Positions 33,500-43,366 of a stretch of 64,000 nt of DNA are shown here, in pieces. The position numbers and the translations under genes were made by a program. Below the pieces are notes generated by a model. It was not told the origin of the DNA. It saw only the letters and a program-made list of their open reading frames with translations, and did not search any database. Source of the DNA: an uncultured Flavobacteriaceae bacterium (GTDB taxonomy: Bacteria > Bacteroidota > Bacteroidia > Flavobacteriales > Flavobacteriaceae); NCBI GenBank assembly GCA_937944485.1, contig CALDYU010000018.1, positions 1 through 64,000 of the forward strand, given 5' to 3'. The first letter of the stretch is position 1. The number at the start of each line of letters is the position of its first letter.

Positions 33500-34030
33500 A
33501 TGGCATCTAAAGTTTTACAAGCCTTTTATAATGATGATGACGTGCTCATGCATGCCGTTAAGAAGGTAAAAGCAGCGAAACATCATATTGAAGAAGTGTA
33601 TTGTCCATTTCCTGTGCACGGATTAGACAAAGCGATGGGCTTAGAACCTACGCGAATTGCGATTACATCTTTCATGTATGGTTTGGTTGGTTTGACAGTA
33701 GCTATTGTAATGATGAATTTTATTATGATTAAAGATTGGCCTCAAGATATTGGAGGTAAACCAAGTTTCTCCTACATTCAAAACATGCCGGCTTTTGTAC
33801 CTATTATGTTTGAGCTTACCGTATTTTTCGCAGCTCATTTAATGGTAATTACCTTTTACCTTCGTAGCAGACTATGGCCATTTAAAAAAGCAGAAAACCC
33901 TGATGTACGAACAACAGATGATCATTTTGTAATGGAAATAGAAGTGCATGACAATGAGAAAGAATTACGCAATTTATTGTCTGATACAGGGGCTGTAGAG
34001 ATTAATATATCAGAAAAAGACCTTCATTAG
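33500..34030 (+). CDS. actD: Alternative complex III subunit ActD (DUF3341)
   Basis: The 176-residue protein starts at the ATG at 33500 (MASKVLQAFYNDDDVLMHAV). The frame is open 24 bases upstream, but only through the hexamer repeat. A soluble N-terminal part (HIEEVYCPFPVHGLDKAMGL) precedes two membrane helices (about residues 52-75 and 96-120), with a soluble acidic C-terminus. This is the DUF3341 plan of ActD. It sits in the membrane core of the complex next to ActC and ActF and has no cofactor. It lies 66 bases after actC and one base before actE. Confidence 0.93.
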   Translation: MASKVLQAFYNDDDVLMHAVKKVKAAKHHIEEVYCPFPVHGLDKAMGLEPTRIAITSFMYGLVGLTVAIVMMNFIMIKDWPQDIGGKPSFSYIQNMPAFVPIMFELTVFFAAHLMVITFYLRSRLWPFKKAENPDVRTTDDHFVMEIEVHDNEKELRNLLSDTGAVEINISEKDLH

Positions 34031-34031
34031 T

Positions 34032-34592
34032 ATGAACAGTATTAAGAAAATAGGAGTTGTATTTGGTTTGCTTTCGGTTCTGGTTTCTTGCCATGATAAG
34101 AGTAAGCCAAACTATCAGTATATGCCTAACATGTATGAACCTGTAGGCTATGAGACCTATCAAGAGGTTGGTATTTCTCCAACTGGTTCGGAAGCCATGC
34201 TTCCACCTGAAAATGCAATACCAAGAGGTTGGATGCCCTATGGTTTTGAGAATACCATAGAAGGAAAAGAACTTGCTAGTTTGCAAGTCAGTCCTTTAGA
34301 TTCTTTGCAGAGAGATGCTAATTTGAAGAAGGGAGCCGAGCTGTACGGTATTTATTGTGCAATTTGCCATGGTCCAAAAGGAAAGGGGCAGGGAACTTTA
34401 GTGAAAAGAGAGAAGATTTTAGGGGTGCCGAGTTATGATGATGCCGGTAGAAATATTACCCTCGGAACCACGTTTCACACCATGCAGTATGGTTTAAACT
34501 CTATGGGTTCTTATGCTTCGCAGATGAACACTGAAGAAATGTGGCAAGTATCAGAATATGTCATGCAATTGAAACAAGATTTAACTAAATAA
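34032..34592 (+). CDS. actE: Alternative complex III subunit ActE, monoheme cytochrome c lipoprotein
   Basis: The 186-residue protein has a lipoprotein signal (FGLLSVLVSC, Cys at about 17), so it is anchored at the periplasmic face. A region with PNMYEPVGYETYQEV and PRGWMPYGF precedes the cytochrome c domain: GAELYGIYCAICHGPKGKGQG holds the single CxxCH site, and TFHTMQYGLNSMGSYASQM supplies the likely Met axial ligand. It continues the heme wire of ActA towards the oxidase. The start lies one base after the actD stop. Confidence 0.94.
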   Translation: MNSIKKIGVVFGLLSVLVSCHDKSKPNYQYMPNMYEPVGYETYQEVGISPTGSEAMLPPENAIPRGWMPYGFENTIEGKELASLQVSPLDSLQRDANLKKGAELYGIYCAICHGPKGKGQGTLVKREKILGVPSYDDAGRNITLGTTFHTMQYGLNSMGSYASQMNTEEMWQVSEYVMQLKQDLTK

Positions 34593-34609
34593 TACATAGC
34601 GAATATAAT

Positions 34610-35947
34610 ATGTACACGGTTTCAAACAGATTAAAAATTGGTGCTATCATTTTAATGATTGCCGGGTTTGCCCTGACGTTTTATGGCTTTTATGCTGCAC
34701 CCAAAACGGTAGCACAATCTAAGGAAATGCTCAAAAGCCATGGCGATGGTCACGGTGAATCGCATGGAGCGGAAGTAACGGTTGTTGATGAAGGGCATGG
34801 TTCGTATTCAGAAAAAGCTGGTGGTCATACGATGACTGAGGCGGAGCATGATGAACATGTATTTCACCAATTAAGTAATAAACCTTGGGCAGCAGTCTAC
34901 GTGGCGGCTTTCTTTTTCTTTATGATAGCTCTAGGGGTATTGGCTTTTTACGCCATTCAAAGGGCAGCCCAAGCTGGCTGGTCTCCGCTACTCTTTAGAG
35001 TCATGGAAGGGATTACATCGTATATTGTACCCGGTGGTATTATCGTATTTGTCATTTTGGTATTATCGGTAATGCATCAAAATCATTTATTCGTATGGAT
35101 GGATAAAACTGTCGTTGCAAAAGATGCTTTATTACAAGGCAAAGCAGGCTACTTAAACCCAACCTTCTTCTTGATTCGTGCCGCGATCTTTTTAGCAGGA
35201 TGGATTGGTTATAGAGAGTATTCAAGAAAATTATCATTGGCCCAAGATGAATCAGATGACAATTCAAATTTTAAATTGAACTTTAGAATTTCGGCAGCAT
35301 TTTTAGTCTTTTATTTAATTTCGGAATCAATCATGTCTTGGGACTGGATTATGAGTGTTGATCCACACTGGTTTAGTACCCTCTTTGGCTGGTACATTTT
35401 TGCGAGTATGTTCGTTTCTGGTATAACAGTAATCGCTATGGTTACTATTTATCTGAAGTCTAAAGGATATCTAGAAGAAGTAAATGATAGCCATATTCAT
35501 GACTTGGCTAAATTTATGTTTGGCATCAGTATTTTCTGGACCTACCTATGGTTTTCACAATTTATGTTGATTTGGTATGCCAATATTCCAGAAGAAGTAA
35601 CTTACTATATCACACGAATAGAAGATTATAATCTGCCATTTTTTGGTATGGTAGCAATGAACTTTTTGTTTCCAGTTTTATTATTAATGAATAGTGATTA
35701 CAAACGATTAAATTGGTTTGTGGTAATGGCAGGTATTGTCATTCTTGCTGGTCATTATATGGATATATTCAACGCCATTATGCCGGCTACCGTTGGCGAC
35801 CAATGGTATATTGGTATTCCTGAGATTGGAGCAATATTATTTTTTGCAGGCTTGTTTATTTTCTGGATTTTTAGGGCTTTGGCCGCTGCGCCTTTACAGC
35901 CTAAACGAAATCCATTTATTGAAGAAAGCAGACATTTTCATTATTAA
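34610..35947 (+). CDS. actF: Alternative complex III subunit ActF (NrfD-like)
   Basis: The 445-residue membrane protein is the second NrfD-like subunit and has about ten helices. After the first helix (KIGAIILMIAGFALTFYGFY) comes a His/Gly/Glu-rich periplasmic loop (about residues 44-86, with eleven His in forms such as HGDGHGESHGAE). Core segments include ESIMSWDWIMSVDPHWFSTL, FWTYLWFSQFMLIWYANIPEE and FNAIMPATVGDQW. ActF resembles ActC but is not thought to be the main quinol site. It lies 17 bases after actE and 30 before coxB. Confidence 0.94.
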   Translation: MYTVSNRLKIGAIILMIAGFALTFYGFYAAPKTVAQSKEMLKSHGDGHGESHGAEVTVVDEGHGSYSEKAGGHTMTEAEHDEHVFHQLSNKPWAAVYVAAFFFFMIALGVLAFYAIQRAAQAGWSPLLFRVMEGITSYIVPGGIIVFVILVLSVMHQNHLFVWMDKTVVAKDALLQGKAGYLNPTFFLIRAAIFLAGWIGYREYSRKLSLAQDESDDNSNFKLNFRISAAFLVFYLISESIMSWDWIMSVDPHWFSTLFGWYIFASMFVSGITVIAMVTIYLKSKGYLEEVNDSHIHDLAKFMFGISIFWTYLWFSQFMLIWYANIPEEVTYYITRIEDYNLPFFGMVAMNFLFPVLLLMNSDYKRLNWFVVMAGIVILAGHYMDIFNAIMPATVGDQWYIGIPEIGAILFFAGLFIFWIFRALAAAPLQPKRNPFIEESRHFHY

Positions 35948-35977
35948 TACAATTAAGGTATAATAGAAATACATACG

Positions 35978-37039
35978 ATGACTACAGTATTAACTTTAGC
36001 TGTTTTAGCACTAGTAGCAATTGCGATCTGGCAAATGACCAAGATTTTCGAATTGTCTCAACTAAAAGCCGAACGCGCCCAAATTGCGAATGATAATGAT
36101 AATAGAAAAAATGGGTATATGCTGTTTGCCTTTATGGTATTTACCTATCTAATTACTATTTTCTGCTTCTGGAAGTATACAAAATTCTTGCTACCCGAAG
36201 CTTCTTCTGCGCATGGTGAGGAATATGATTTTTTAATGTTGGTGTCTTTTATCATCATTTTTATTGTGCAGTTTATTACACAGTTTTTGCTGCATTATTT
36301 TGGTTATAAATACAGAGGAAAAAAAGGCAATAAAGCATTGTTTTATGCGGATAATGATCGTTTAGAATTAATATGGACAATTATACCTGTTATCGTTTTA
36401 GCGGGTTTAATTCTTTGGGGTTTATATACATGGACAAACATCATGGAGGTTAATGATGAAGATGATCCTTTAATCGTAGAATTGTACGCGCAACAATTTC
36501 AATGGACAGCAAGATACGGCGGAACTGATAATGTGCTTGGAGAAGCAAATGTTCGTATGATCGATATTGATAAAGCAAACGTTCTTGGTTTAGATGAATC
36601 AGATTCGTATTCTGCTGATGACGTGATTGTACGTGAATTACATTTGCCGGTAGGTAGAAAAGTTAATTTCTATATGCGTTCGCAAGATGTATTGCATTCA
36701 GCATATATGCCGCACTTTAGGGCACAAATGAATTGTGTGCCAGGTATGACAACAGAATTTTCGTTTACGCCAACCAAAACAACAGCTGAGTTTAGAAAAG
36801 AACCCGATGTTATTGATAAGGTGGTGCGTACGAATAAAATTCGAGCGGAAAGAGCTGCTAAAGGAGAAGAGAATTCAGAGCCTTGGGAGTATGATTATAT
36901 TTTACTGTGTAATAAAATATGTGGTAAATCGCATTACAATATGCAGATGAAAATTATTGTAGAAACTCAAGAAGAATATGATGCTTGGATGAAGGAACAA
37001 AAAACCTTTAGTCAAACGATGAATCCCGCAGAACAATAG
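35978..37039 (+). CDS. coxB: Cytochrome c oxidase subunit II (CuA)
   Basis: The 353-residue protein contributes the CuA centre that takes electrons from cytochrome c or ActE/ActA. Four hydrophobic N-terminal segments are visible (about residues 1-20, 45-65, 82-110, 132-155); the canonical subunit has two. The cupredoxin domain follows, with the CuA ligands: His in DVLHSAYMPHFRAQ, then CNKICGKSHYNM, which gives C-x3-C-x3-H-x2-M. The position usually occupied by Glu between the two Cys is Lys. It is followed by coxA after 41 bases. Subunit III and assembly factors are not in this window. Confidence 0.95.
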   Translation: MTTVLTLAVLALVAIAIWQMTKIFELSQLKAERAQIANDNDNRKNGYMLFAFMVFTYLITIFCFWKYTKFLLPEASSAHGEEYDFLMLVSFIIIFIVQFITQFLLHYFGYKYRGKKGNKALFYADNDRLELIWTIIPVIVLAGLILWGLYTWTNIMEVNDEDDPLIVELYAQQFQWTARYGGTDNVLGEANVRMIDIDKANVLGLDESDSYSADDVIVRELHLPVGRKVNFYMRSQDVLHSAYMPHFRAQMNCVPGMTTEFSFTPTKTTAEFRKEPDVIDKVVRTNKIRAERAAKGEENSEPWEYDYILLCNKICGKSHYNMQMKIIVETQEEYDAWMKEQKTFSQTMNPAEQ

Positions 37040-37080
37040 ATTTTACAAAATTTGATTAATAAAATAAAGAATATTTGATT

Positions 37081-38907
37081 ATGTCAGCAGAAGGACACGA
37101 ACACGGGGATGACCACGGCCATGATGATGGACATCACCACCACAAAGAAACCTTTGTAACCAAATATATTTTTAGCCAAGATCATAAAATGATCTCAAAG
37201 CAATATTTGATTACGGGTTTGATAATGGGGTTCATTGGTATTGCCATGTCCTTATTATTCAGAATGCAAATTGCATGGCCAGGACAAGAGTTTCCTATTT
37301 TTGAGGCAATCCTTGGTAAATGGGCGCCAGGAGGTGTCATGGATGCTGATATGTATTTGGCATTGGTAACTATTCACGGTACCATTATGGTATTTTTTGT
37401 TTTGACCGCAGGCCTTTCAGGAACCTTTAGTAACCTATTGATTCCGCTACAAATTGGAGCACGGGATATGGCATCTGGTTTCTTGAATATGTTGTCTTAT
37501 TGGATGTTCTTCTTGTCTAGTGTGATTATGGTGATATCACTCTTTGTAGAAGCAGGACCTGCCGCCGCTGGCTGGACAATTTACCCGCCCCTAAGTGCGT
37601 TGCCTATGGCGCAACCAGGTTCAGGTATGGGTATGACCTTATGGCTCGTTTCAATGGCTATATTCATTGCTTCCTCATTATTAGGTTCCTTGAATTATAT
37701 TGTAACCGTAATAAACTTGAGAACAAAGGGAATGTCAATGACAAGATTGCCATTGACAATTTGGGCCTTTTTTGTTACAGCGATTATTGGTGTAATTTCT
37801 TTCCCAGTTTTACTTTCTGCGGCCTTGTTGTTGATCATGGATAGAAGTTTCGGAACTTCTTTTTTCCTTTCAGATATCTTTATTCAAGGTGAAGTTTTAC
37901 ATTATCAAGGAGGATCACCCGTTTTGTACGAACATTTATTTTGGTTTTTAGGACATCCTGAGGTATATATTGTTTTGCTTCCGGCTTTGGGTATTACTTC
38001 TGAAGTCATGTCTACGAATGCACGTAAGCCCATTTTTGGATATCGGGCTATGGTTGCCTCAATATTGGCGATTGCGTTCTTATCAACGATTGTATGGGGT
38101 CACCATATGTTTATTTCAGGTATGAATCCGTTTCTTGGTTCCGTCTTTACATTTACAACCCTTTTAATCGCTATTCCATCGGCGGTAAAAGCCTTTAATT
38201 ATATCACAACCCTTTGGAAAGGTAATTTGCAGCTCAATCCTGCTATGTTGTTTTCTATAGGTTTGGTATCTACTTTTATCACAGGTGGTTTAACAGGAAT
38301 TATTCTTGGTGATAGCACCTTAGATATTAACGTACATGACACCTATTTCGTAGTGGCTCACTTTCACTTAGTAATGGGTATTTCCGCACTTTACGGTTTG
38401 TTTGCAGGGGTTTATCATTGGTTCCCGAAAATGTTTGAAGGGCGAATGATGAATAAAAATATGGGTTATGTGCATTTTTGGGTAACTGCCGTCTGTGCCT
38501 ATGGCGTATTCTTTCCCATGCACTTTGTAGGTATGGCAGGTGTGCCAAGGCGGTATTATGAAAATACAGCCTTCCCAATGTTTGATGAATTGACCGACGT
38601 TCAAGTGCTAATGACAGTCTTTGCATTGGTTGCTGGTGCTGCACAGTTGTTATTTGCATATAACTTTATTGCTAGTATTTTCACAGGTAAAAAGGGCCCT
38701 AAGAATCCATGGGATTCTAATACATTGGAATGGACAGCAGAAGTAAAGCATATACATGGCAATTGGGATGGACCAATACCTCATGTACATCGTTGGGCAT
38801 ATGATTATAGCAAAGTTGATGAAAATGGAGAGTATATCATACCTGGGCAAGATTTTGTACCGCAAACAGTTCCTTTACAGAAAGATGAAGAAGAACTACA
38901 GCATTAG
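37081..38907 (+). CDS. coxA: Cytochrome c oxidase subunit I (heme-copper)
   Basis: The 608-residue protein starts at the ATG at 37081; a TTG two codons upstream is an unlikely start. The first 25 residues are very His/Asp-rich (EGHEHGDDHGHDDGHHHHKE). Twelve helices follow. Heme and copper ligands are present: LVTIHGTIMVFF, WFLGHPEVYIVLLPALG (with the His-Tyr crosslink pair and the A-family Glu), WGHHMFISGM, and HDTYFVVAHFHLVMG (two hemes' His). The enzyme reduces O2 to water and pumps protons as partner of alternative complex III. A strong terminator after it closes the operon. Confidence 0.97.
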   Translation: MSAEGHEHGDDHGHDDGHHHHKETFVTKYIFSQDHKMISKQYLITGLIMGFIGIAMSLLFRMQIAWPGQEFPIFEAILGKWAPGGVMDADMYLALVTIHGTIMVFFVLTAGLSGTFSNLLIPLQIGARDMASGFLNMLSYWMFFLSSVIMVISLFVEAGPAAAGWTIYPPLSALPMAQPGSGMGMTLWLVSMAIFIASSLLGSLNYIVTVINLRTKGMSMTRLPLTIWAFFVTAIIGVISFPVLLSAALLLIMDRSFGTSFFLSDIFIQGEVLHYQGGSPVLYEHLFWFLGHPEVYIVLLPALGITSEVMSTNARKPIFGYRAMVASILAIAFLSTIVWGHHMFISGMNPFLGSVFTFTTLLIAIPSAVKAFNYITTLWKGNLQLNPAMLFSIGLVSTFITGGLTGIILGDSTLDINVHDTYFVVAHFHLVMGISALYGLFAGVYHWFPKMFEGRMMNKNMGYVHFWVTAVCAYGVFFPMHFVGMAGVPRRYYENTAFPMFDELTDVQVLMTVFALVAGAAQLLFAYNFIASIFTGKKGPKNPWDSNTLEWTAEVKHIHGNWDGPIPHVHRWAYDYSKVDENGEYIIPGQDFVPQTVPLQKDEEELQH

Positions 38908-38927
38908 TGTAAACACAAATAAATTTT

Positions 38928-38966
38928 AAAAAAAATGCCCAGCGATATTAGTTGGGCATTTTTTTT
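38928..38966 (+). terminator. Terminator of the act-cox operon
   Basis: AAAAAATGCCCA pairs with TGGGCATTTTTT (12 bp, 11-base loop), followed by more T, 20 bases after the coxA stop. Confidence 0.92.
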
Positions 38967-39043
38967 GCTAGTACTAGAGAAAAGGGTATTTAAGTAATAT
39001 GTACTATATTGTAATACACTATCTATTAACTAAGAAGAACAGT

Positions 39044-39865
39044 ATGAAACATTATGCAATTTTATGCGCTCTTTTGTTTTGTTTTCAGGGTTTAGCCCAG
39101 CGAAAACCGAAAATAAAGGGAAACAAGAGTGTTATTGAAGTCAATGAAAATCTAGAAGCTTTCAATGCCATTGAGTTAAATGATAATCTTACTATTAATT
39201 TACAACAATCAAACAAAGAAGGGTACAAGTTAACTATTGATGACAACCTAGTAGATGTGCTAAAATTTAAAGTAGAAGACAGTACTTTGGTGATTAGTTC
39301 ATTCTATAGAATTACAAGTAAAAAGAAGTTAGAAATTACCATAAAGTATTACGAGTTATCGCAGATTACGATGCGAGGTGGCCGAATAAAAATGTCTGAT
39401 GTTGTTGAAACTGATGAATTGACTATTAATACTTCTGGTTCTGCAAAACTTCAATTGAATGCAAACACAGCGATTTCTAATATTAAAATGGAAGGTAATA
39501 GTTCTGGAGATTTTAATATAGAAAGTGATACTATAAATACTACCTTAAAAGATCGTGTTGACCTCCGCCTTTATGCGGTTTCAGAATCACATATTGTTAC
39601 AATGAATGACACTTCTGGAGCCAATATAGATGGTACTACTATCGCTTTAAGTGCTAACTTATTTGGCAAAGCAAATTTAAAGGCTAGAAAATTACAAGCA
39701 GAAGGAGTTGAAGTGATTTCAGAAGGCTCGCCTTCGGCCAGAGTATATGCAAGTGAAGATTTCGAATTAACCTCTAGAGGGTCTTCGAAAACCTATCTCA
39801 GCGGTGAAGCTGAAATTGATATTATAGAGTTTTTGGATACTTCTGAGTTACACAAAGAAAAATAA
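39044..39865 (+). CDS. Secreted GIN-domain (DUF2807) protein
   Basis: The 273-residue protein starts at the ATG at 39044, giving a proper signal peptide (MKHYAILCALLFCFQGLAQ); the frame is open 45 bases upstream, but that would bury the signal. The body is the DUF2807 or putative auto-transporter adhesin head GIN domain: FNAIELNDNLTINLQQ, then regular beta-helix-like strands (TINTSGSAKLQLNANTAISN, GNSSGDFNIES, LTSRGSSKTYLSGEAEIDI). The family is abundant in Bacteroidota and has no proven activity. It probably faces the periplasm or the surface. It is monocistronic, without an obvious consensus promoter. Confidence 0.82.
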   Translation: MKHYAILCALLFCFQGLAQRKPKIKGNKSVIEVNENLEAFNAIELNDNLTINLQQSNKEGYKLTIDDNLVDVLKFKVEDSTLVISSFYRITSKKKLEITIKYYELSQITMRGGRIKMSDVVETDELTINTSGSAKLQLNANTAISNIKMEGNSSGDFNIESDTINTTLKDRVDLRLYAVSESHIVTMNDTSGANIDGTTIALSANLFGKANLKARKLQAEGVEVISEGSPSARVYASEDFELTSRGSSKTYLSGEAEIDIIEFLDTSELHKEK

Positions 39866-39944
39866 TTTTCTACAAGCAATAACCTAGAAACGATAATACA
39901 AGTTATTGAAGAGCGGACCTGAATTTAGCAAGGTATATTCCTGC

Positions 39945-42209
39945 TTATTTAGCTATCGGTGCACTCAAACAATGTTCTGGAATGCCCCATCCGTCTACCA
40001 ATACCCCAATATGAGGGCGGAGCTCTGAAGATAACCGCTCAACACGTTGTCGGATTGCTTTTGATTTCGTACTTCCAATATAGCCTTGTTCTAAATACCA
40101 CTCCGCATCTTTTCTTATTGCTGATAGCGCATGAAGGGTTCCTAGTTTTTCAAATAAATCTTTATTTCGACCATCGGGCATTTTCGTTACAAAATTGGCA
40201 AAGGTTTGATAGGCCAATTCATTAGCATAGGCCTTACCCAAGGCAATCAAATGGGTTTGTACTTTCATAAAGGCCTGATACGAAGGCATACCCTTTTTGA
40301 TATATGCACGAATACGCATGGCTAAGGTATACGTTAATCTTCGTGTTCGATAGTCAAGTGCATGTTTGTGAAATTTCATATTATATAAATGAGCCTTATC
40401 TACTTTGTTCGAATACAACGGATTTATTGTAGAAAGCTTATCGCTTAGTTGTGTACTCAATAATTTTAATACAGCTGAGAATCCAGCACTATTAAATTCT
40501 GCTTTGAAATTAGAAAGAACGCCTTTCGCTGCCAATAATAACAAGACCGTATTATCACCTTCAAAAGTCGTAAAGATATCAACATCTCCCTTTAAATCCG
40601 CAATTCTATTTTCAATAAGATACCCCTTGCCACCACAAGCCTCTCGGCATTCTTGTATCGTATTATTAGCATACCACGTTATTATTGATTTTAAACCCGC
40701 CACTTGAGTTTCTATGATGCGTTTATCAGGTTGGGTCTCATCACAATAGTCATGCATCATTTGATCTAATGTAATGCCATACACATAGGCACTTGCTACT
40801 GCAGGGGTCAAACGCAGTTGATGTGTCGGGTAATCCATCAAAAGATCTTCCTGCACTTTAATACTGTCATTAAATTGTCTTCTTTGAAGCGCATGCTTAA
40901 TGGCGATCGCAAGGGCCATTTTAGCACCGCCTAAACCAGCTCGGGCAACACAAATACGACCTCCCACTAAAGTACCTAACATGGTAAAAAATCGTTTATT
41001 CGGGTTTTTGATGTCCGAGTGGTAAGAACCGTCGTCTTTTATTTCACCGTATTTGTTCAATAGATTTGCTCTAGGTACCGCAACTTGATCGAACCAAATC
41101 TTACCATTATCTACACCATTGAGACCTAATTTGTAACCATTATCTTCGATAGTTACTCCTGATAATAATTCATGCTTTTCATCGCGAACAGGCACTAAAA
41201 TGGCATGAACACCTTCATTTTTACCATCGACAATTAACTGCGCAAAAACTGAAGCCATTTTTGAATGTAAGGCATTGCCAATATATTCTTTGTTATCATT
41301 TTTGCCGGGCGTATGTATGATAATCTGATCGGTACTTTTGTCGTAAGTCGCTGTAGTCTTTACACCGCGAACGTTTGAACCATGCCCCGTCTCAGTCATT
41401 GCAAAGCATCCTAATAAGTTAGCTTTTCCGGTTTCGGTTAAATAGTTGTCATGATGCTTCTTCGTACCCAGTTTTTCAATACTACCTCCGAAAAGACCAA
41501 ATTGTACGCCAAATTTTATAGATAAACTACCATCCACATACATCATATTTTCAAAGATATGAGCATAACCTTCCATATCTCCTTTTCCGCCGTAATCTTC
41601 TGGGTAAGCTAGTGCTCCGTAACCTTTGTCTGCTAAGAATTTAACTTGCTTAAGCACAATTTCTCTAAAATCTTCTTTATTACGATGAACATTCCATTTA
41701 AAAATAGGGTCAGCAACCGTATTCCTGAAAGCATCAATGACGGAGGCATGTTTGCCCTTTAAAATAACATCGATTTCTTCAGCACTATAGTAGTTTGAAG
41801 TTATTTCATGAACAACTTCTACATCAAACAAATGGTTGTAGTGATTCGGTTGAATACCAAGATTTATTTCAATGTCTTTTAAAGAATCATTAAAAGGGCA
41901 TTTCTCAAAGTAGTTGCAGACCACATTTTGGCTAAAAGTACTGAGCGGATAGGTATTACTTTCAACCAGTTTAACTCCTGAATTTGCTACAATGTGTTTC
42001 CAATTTTTAAGCACTCCATTAGCTGGGGGTTTTTGGGTATTTAACCAAGACCTTAAAATTCGCGATTCTTCCTTCAATAAACTGTCATCTTTGTCTATTG
42101 CTTTTTCAACCACATTGATTTCAGAGGCAGATAGTAAGTCATCTGACCAAATAACATAGAAAAAAGGGATGTATTGTAAAACTCCTGGGGAATATTGGTT
42201 CTTTTCCAT
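39945..42209 (-). CDS. Acyl-CoA oxidase/dehydrogenase, peroxisomal-ACOX-like
   Basis: The 754-residue flavoprotein catalyses the first step of fatty acyl-CoA beta-oxidation, making the trans-2-enoyl-CoA. It is longer than ordinary acyl-CoA dehydrogenases (about 380) because it has an N-terminal helical extension and a second C-terminal helical domain, as in peroxisomal acyl-CoA oxidases. Motifs are LLGCFAMTETGHGSNVRG (FAD/substrate region), GKIWFDQVAVPRANLLNKYG, TMLGTLVGGRICVAR and TIQECREACGGKGYLIENRI, DIFTTFEGDNTVLL holding the catalytic Glu region. Whether it passes electrons to oxygen or to ETF cannot be told from sequence. It is divergent from ruvB. Confidence 0.88.
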   Translation of the reverse strand: MEKNQYSPGVLQYIPFFYVIWSDDLLSASEINVVEKAIDKDDSLLKEESRILRSWLNTQKPPANGVLKNWKHIVANSGVKLVESNTYPLSTFSQNVVCNYFEKCPFNDSLKDIEINLGIQPNHYNHLFDVEVVHEITSNYYSAEEIDVILKGKHASVIDAFRNTVADPIFKWNVHRNKEDFREIVLKQVKFLADKGYGALAYPEDYGGKGDMEGYAHIFENMMYVDGSLSIKFGVQFGLFGGSIEKLGTKKHHDNYLTETGKANLLGCFAMTETGHGSNVRGVKTTATYDKSTDQIIIHTPGKNDNKEYIGNALHSKMASVFAQLIVDGKNEGVHAILVPVRDEKHELLSGVTIEDNGYKLGLNGVDNGKIWFDQVAVPRANLLNKYGEIKDDGSYHSDIKNPNKRFFTMLGTLVGGRICVARAGLGGAKMALAIAIKHALQRRQFNDSIKVQEDLLMDYPTHQLRLTPAVASAYVYGITLDQMMHDYCDETQPDKRIIETQVAGLKSIITWYANNTIQECREACGGKGYLIENRIADLKGDVDIFTTFEGDNTVLLLLAAKGVLSNFKAEFNSAGFSAVLKLLSTQLSDKLSTINPLYSNKVDKAHLYNMKFHKHALDYRTRRLTYTLAMRIRAYIKKGMPSYQAFMKVQTHLIALGKAYANELAYQTFANFVTKMPDGRNKDLFEKLGTLHALSAIRKDAEWYLEQGYIGSTKSKAIRQRVERLSSELRPHIGVLVDGWGIPEHCLSAPIAK

Positions 42210-42304
42210 AAGCTGAAATTACGAATTTATTTTATTTAAAGATTTTTGAAGAACAGGTCTTTAATTCACTGTAATGAACATCGTGGTCTTCTCTCTTTTT
42301 CCCC

Positions 42305-42312
42305 TATCTTTG
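42305..42312 (+). promoter_or_regulatory. Candidate -7 element for ruvB, implying a leaderless mRNA
   Basis: TATCTTTG matches TAnnTTTG and ends only 7 bases before the ruvB ATG at 42320. With the usual start 4-8 bases beyond the -7 box, the mRNA would have almost no leader. No TTG -33 box is seen. Confidence 0.5.
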
Positions 42313-42319
42313 TTAGGAT

Positions 42320-43342
42320 ATGAATGAGTATTTAGACCCTTCTACAGAGGGATTTTCAAATGAAGAACTCGATATCGAGAGAGCTCTAAGACCTGTAAGT
42401 TTTGATGATTTTACGGGGCAAGAGCAGGTTTTGGAAAACTTAAAGGTGTTTGTAGAAGCCGCAAATCAAAGAGGAGAGGCATTAGATCACACCTTGTTTC
42501 ATGGACCTCCGGGATTAGGAAAAACAACCCTTGCTCATATACTTGCAAATGAATTAGGTGTCGGAATCAAAATTACCTCAGGACCGGTTTTAGACAAACC
42601 TGGGGATTTAGCAGGTTTACTTACCAATCTCGATGAACGTGATGTCTTGTTTATTGATGAGATTCATCGGTTAAGTCCTATTGTTGAGGAATATTTGTAC
42701 TCGGCTATGGAAGATTATCGCATTGATATTATGATTGAGACAGGTCCGAATGCAAGATCTGTTCAGATCAATTTGAGTCCGTTTACCTTGATTGGTGCTA
42801 CCACACGATCTGGATTATTAACAGCACCAATGCGGGCGCGATTTGGCATTCAAAGCAGGCTGCAGTATTACGATACCGAATTGCTTTCAACAATTGTTCA
42901 GCGTAGTGCAGAAATATTAAAAGTACCTATCACTAATGACGCTTCTATTGAGATAGCTGGTAGAAGTAGAGGTACACCGCGAATTTGCAATGCCCTTCTT
43001 CGTAGGGTTAGAGATTTCGCTCAAATAAAGGGTGACGGTAACATTGATATGGAGATTTCCAAATTTGGTTTAAAAGCTTTGAATGTCGATGCTCACGGTT
43101 TAGATGAAATGGACAATAAAATTTTAACGACTATTATTGATAAATTTAAAGGGGGCCCTGTGGGCATTACAACTTTGGCTACTGCAGTTTCCGAAAGCGC
43201 TGAAACCATTGAAGAAGTGTATGAACCATTTTTGATTCAACAGGGTTTTATTATGCGCACCCCAAGAGGGCGTGAGGTCACCGAATTGGCCTATAAGCAT
43301 TTGGGGAAAATCAAGGGTGGTTCTCAGCCTGGTTTGTTTTAA
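42320..43342 (+). CDS. ruvB: Holliday junction branch migration helicase RuvB
   Basis: The 340-residue AAA+ motor drives branch migration of Holliday junctions with RuvA. The N-terminus [22 protein letters not shown] is followed by Walker [17 protein letters not shown], the RuvB motif [18 protein letters not shown], Walker [31 protein letters not shown] (sensor 1 and arginine finger) and [17 protein letters not shown]. The winged-helix domain ends [19 protein letters not shown]. The length is standard. RuvA lies separately at 55025. Confidence 0.98.
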   Translation: MNEYLDPSTEGFSNEELDIERALRPVSFDDFTGQEQVLENLKVFVEAANQRGEALDHTLFHGPPGLGKTTLAHILANELGVGIKITSGPVLDKPGDLAGLLTNLDERDVLFIDEIHRLSPIVEEYLYSAMEDYRIDIMIETGPNARSVQINLSPFTLIGATTRSGLLTAPMRARFGIQSRLQYYDTELLSTIVQRSAEILKVPITNDASIEIAGRSRGTPRICNALLRRVRDFAQIKGDGNIDMEISKFGLKALNVDAHGLDEMDNKILTTIIDKFKGGPVGITTLATAVSESAETIEEVYEPFLIQQGFIMRTPRGREVTELAYKHLGKIKGGSQPGLF

Positions 43343-43366
43343 AATAAGTTTAGCTTAAATTATAGT

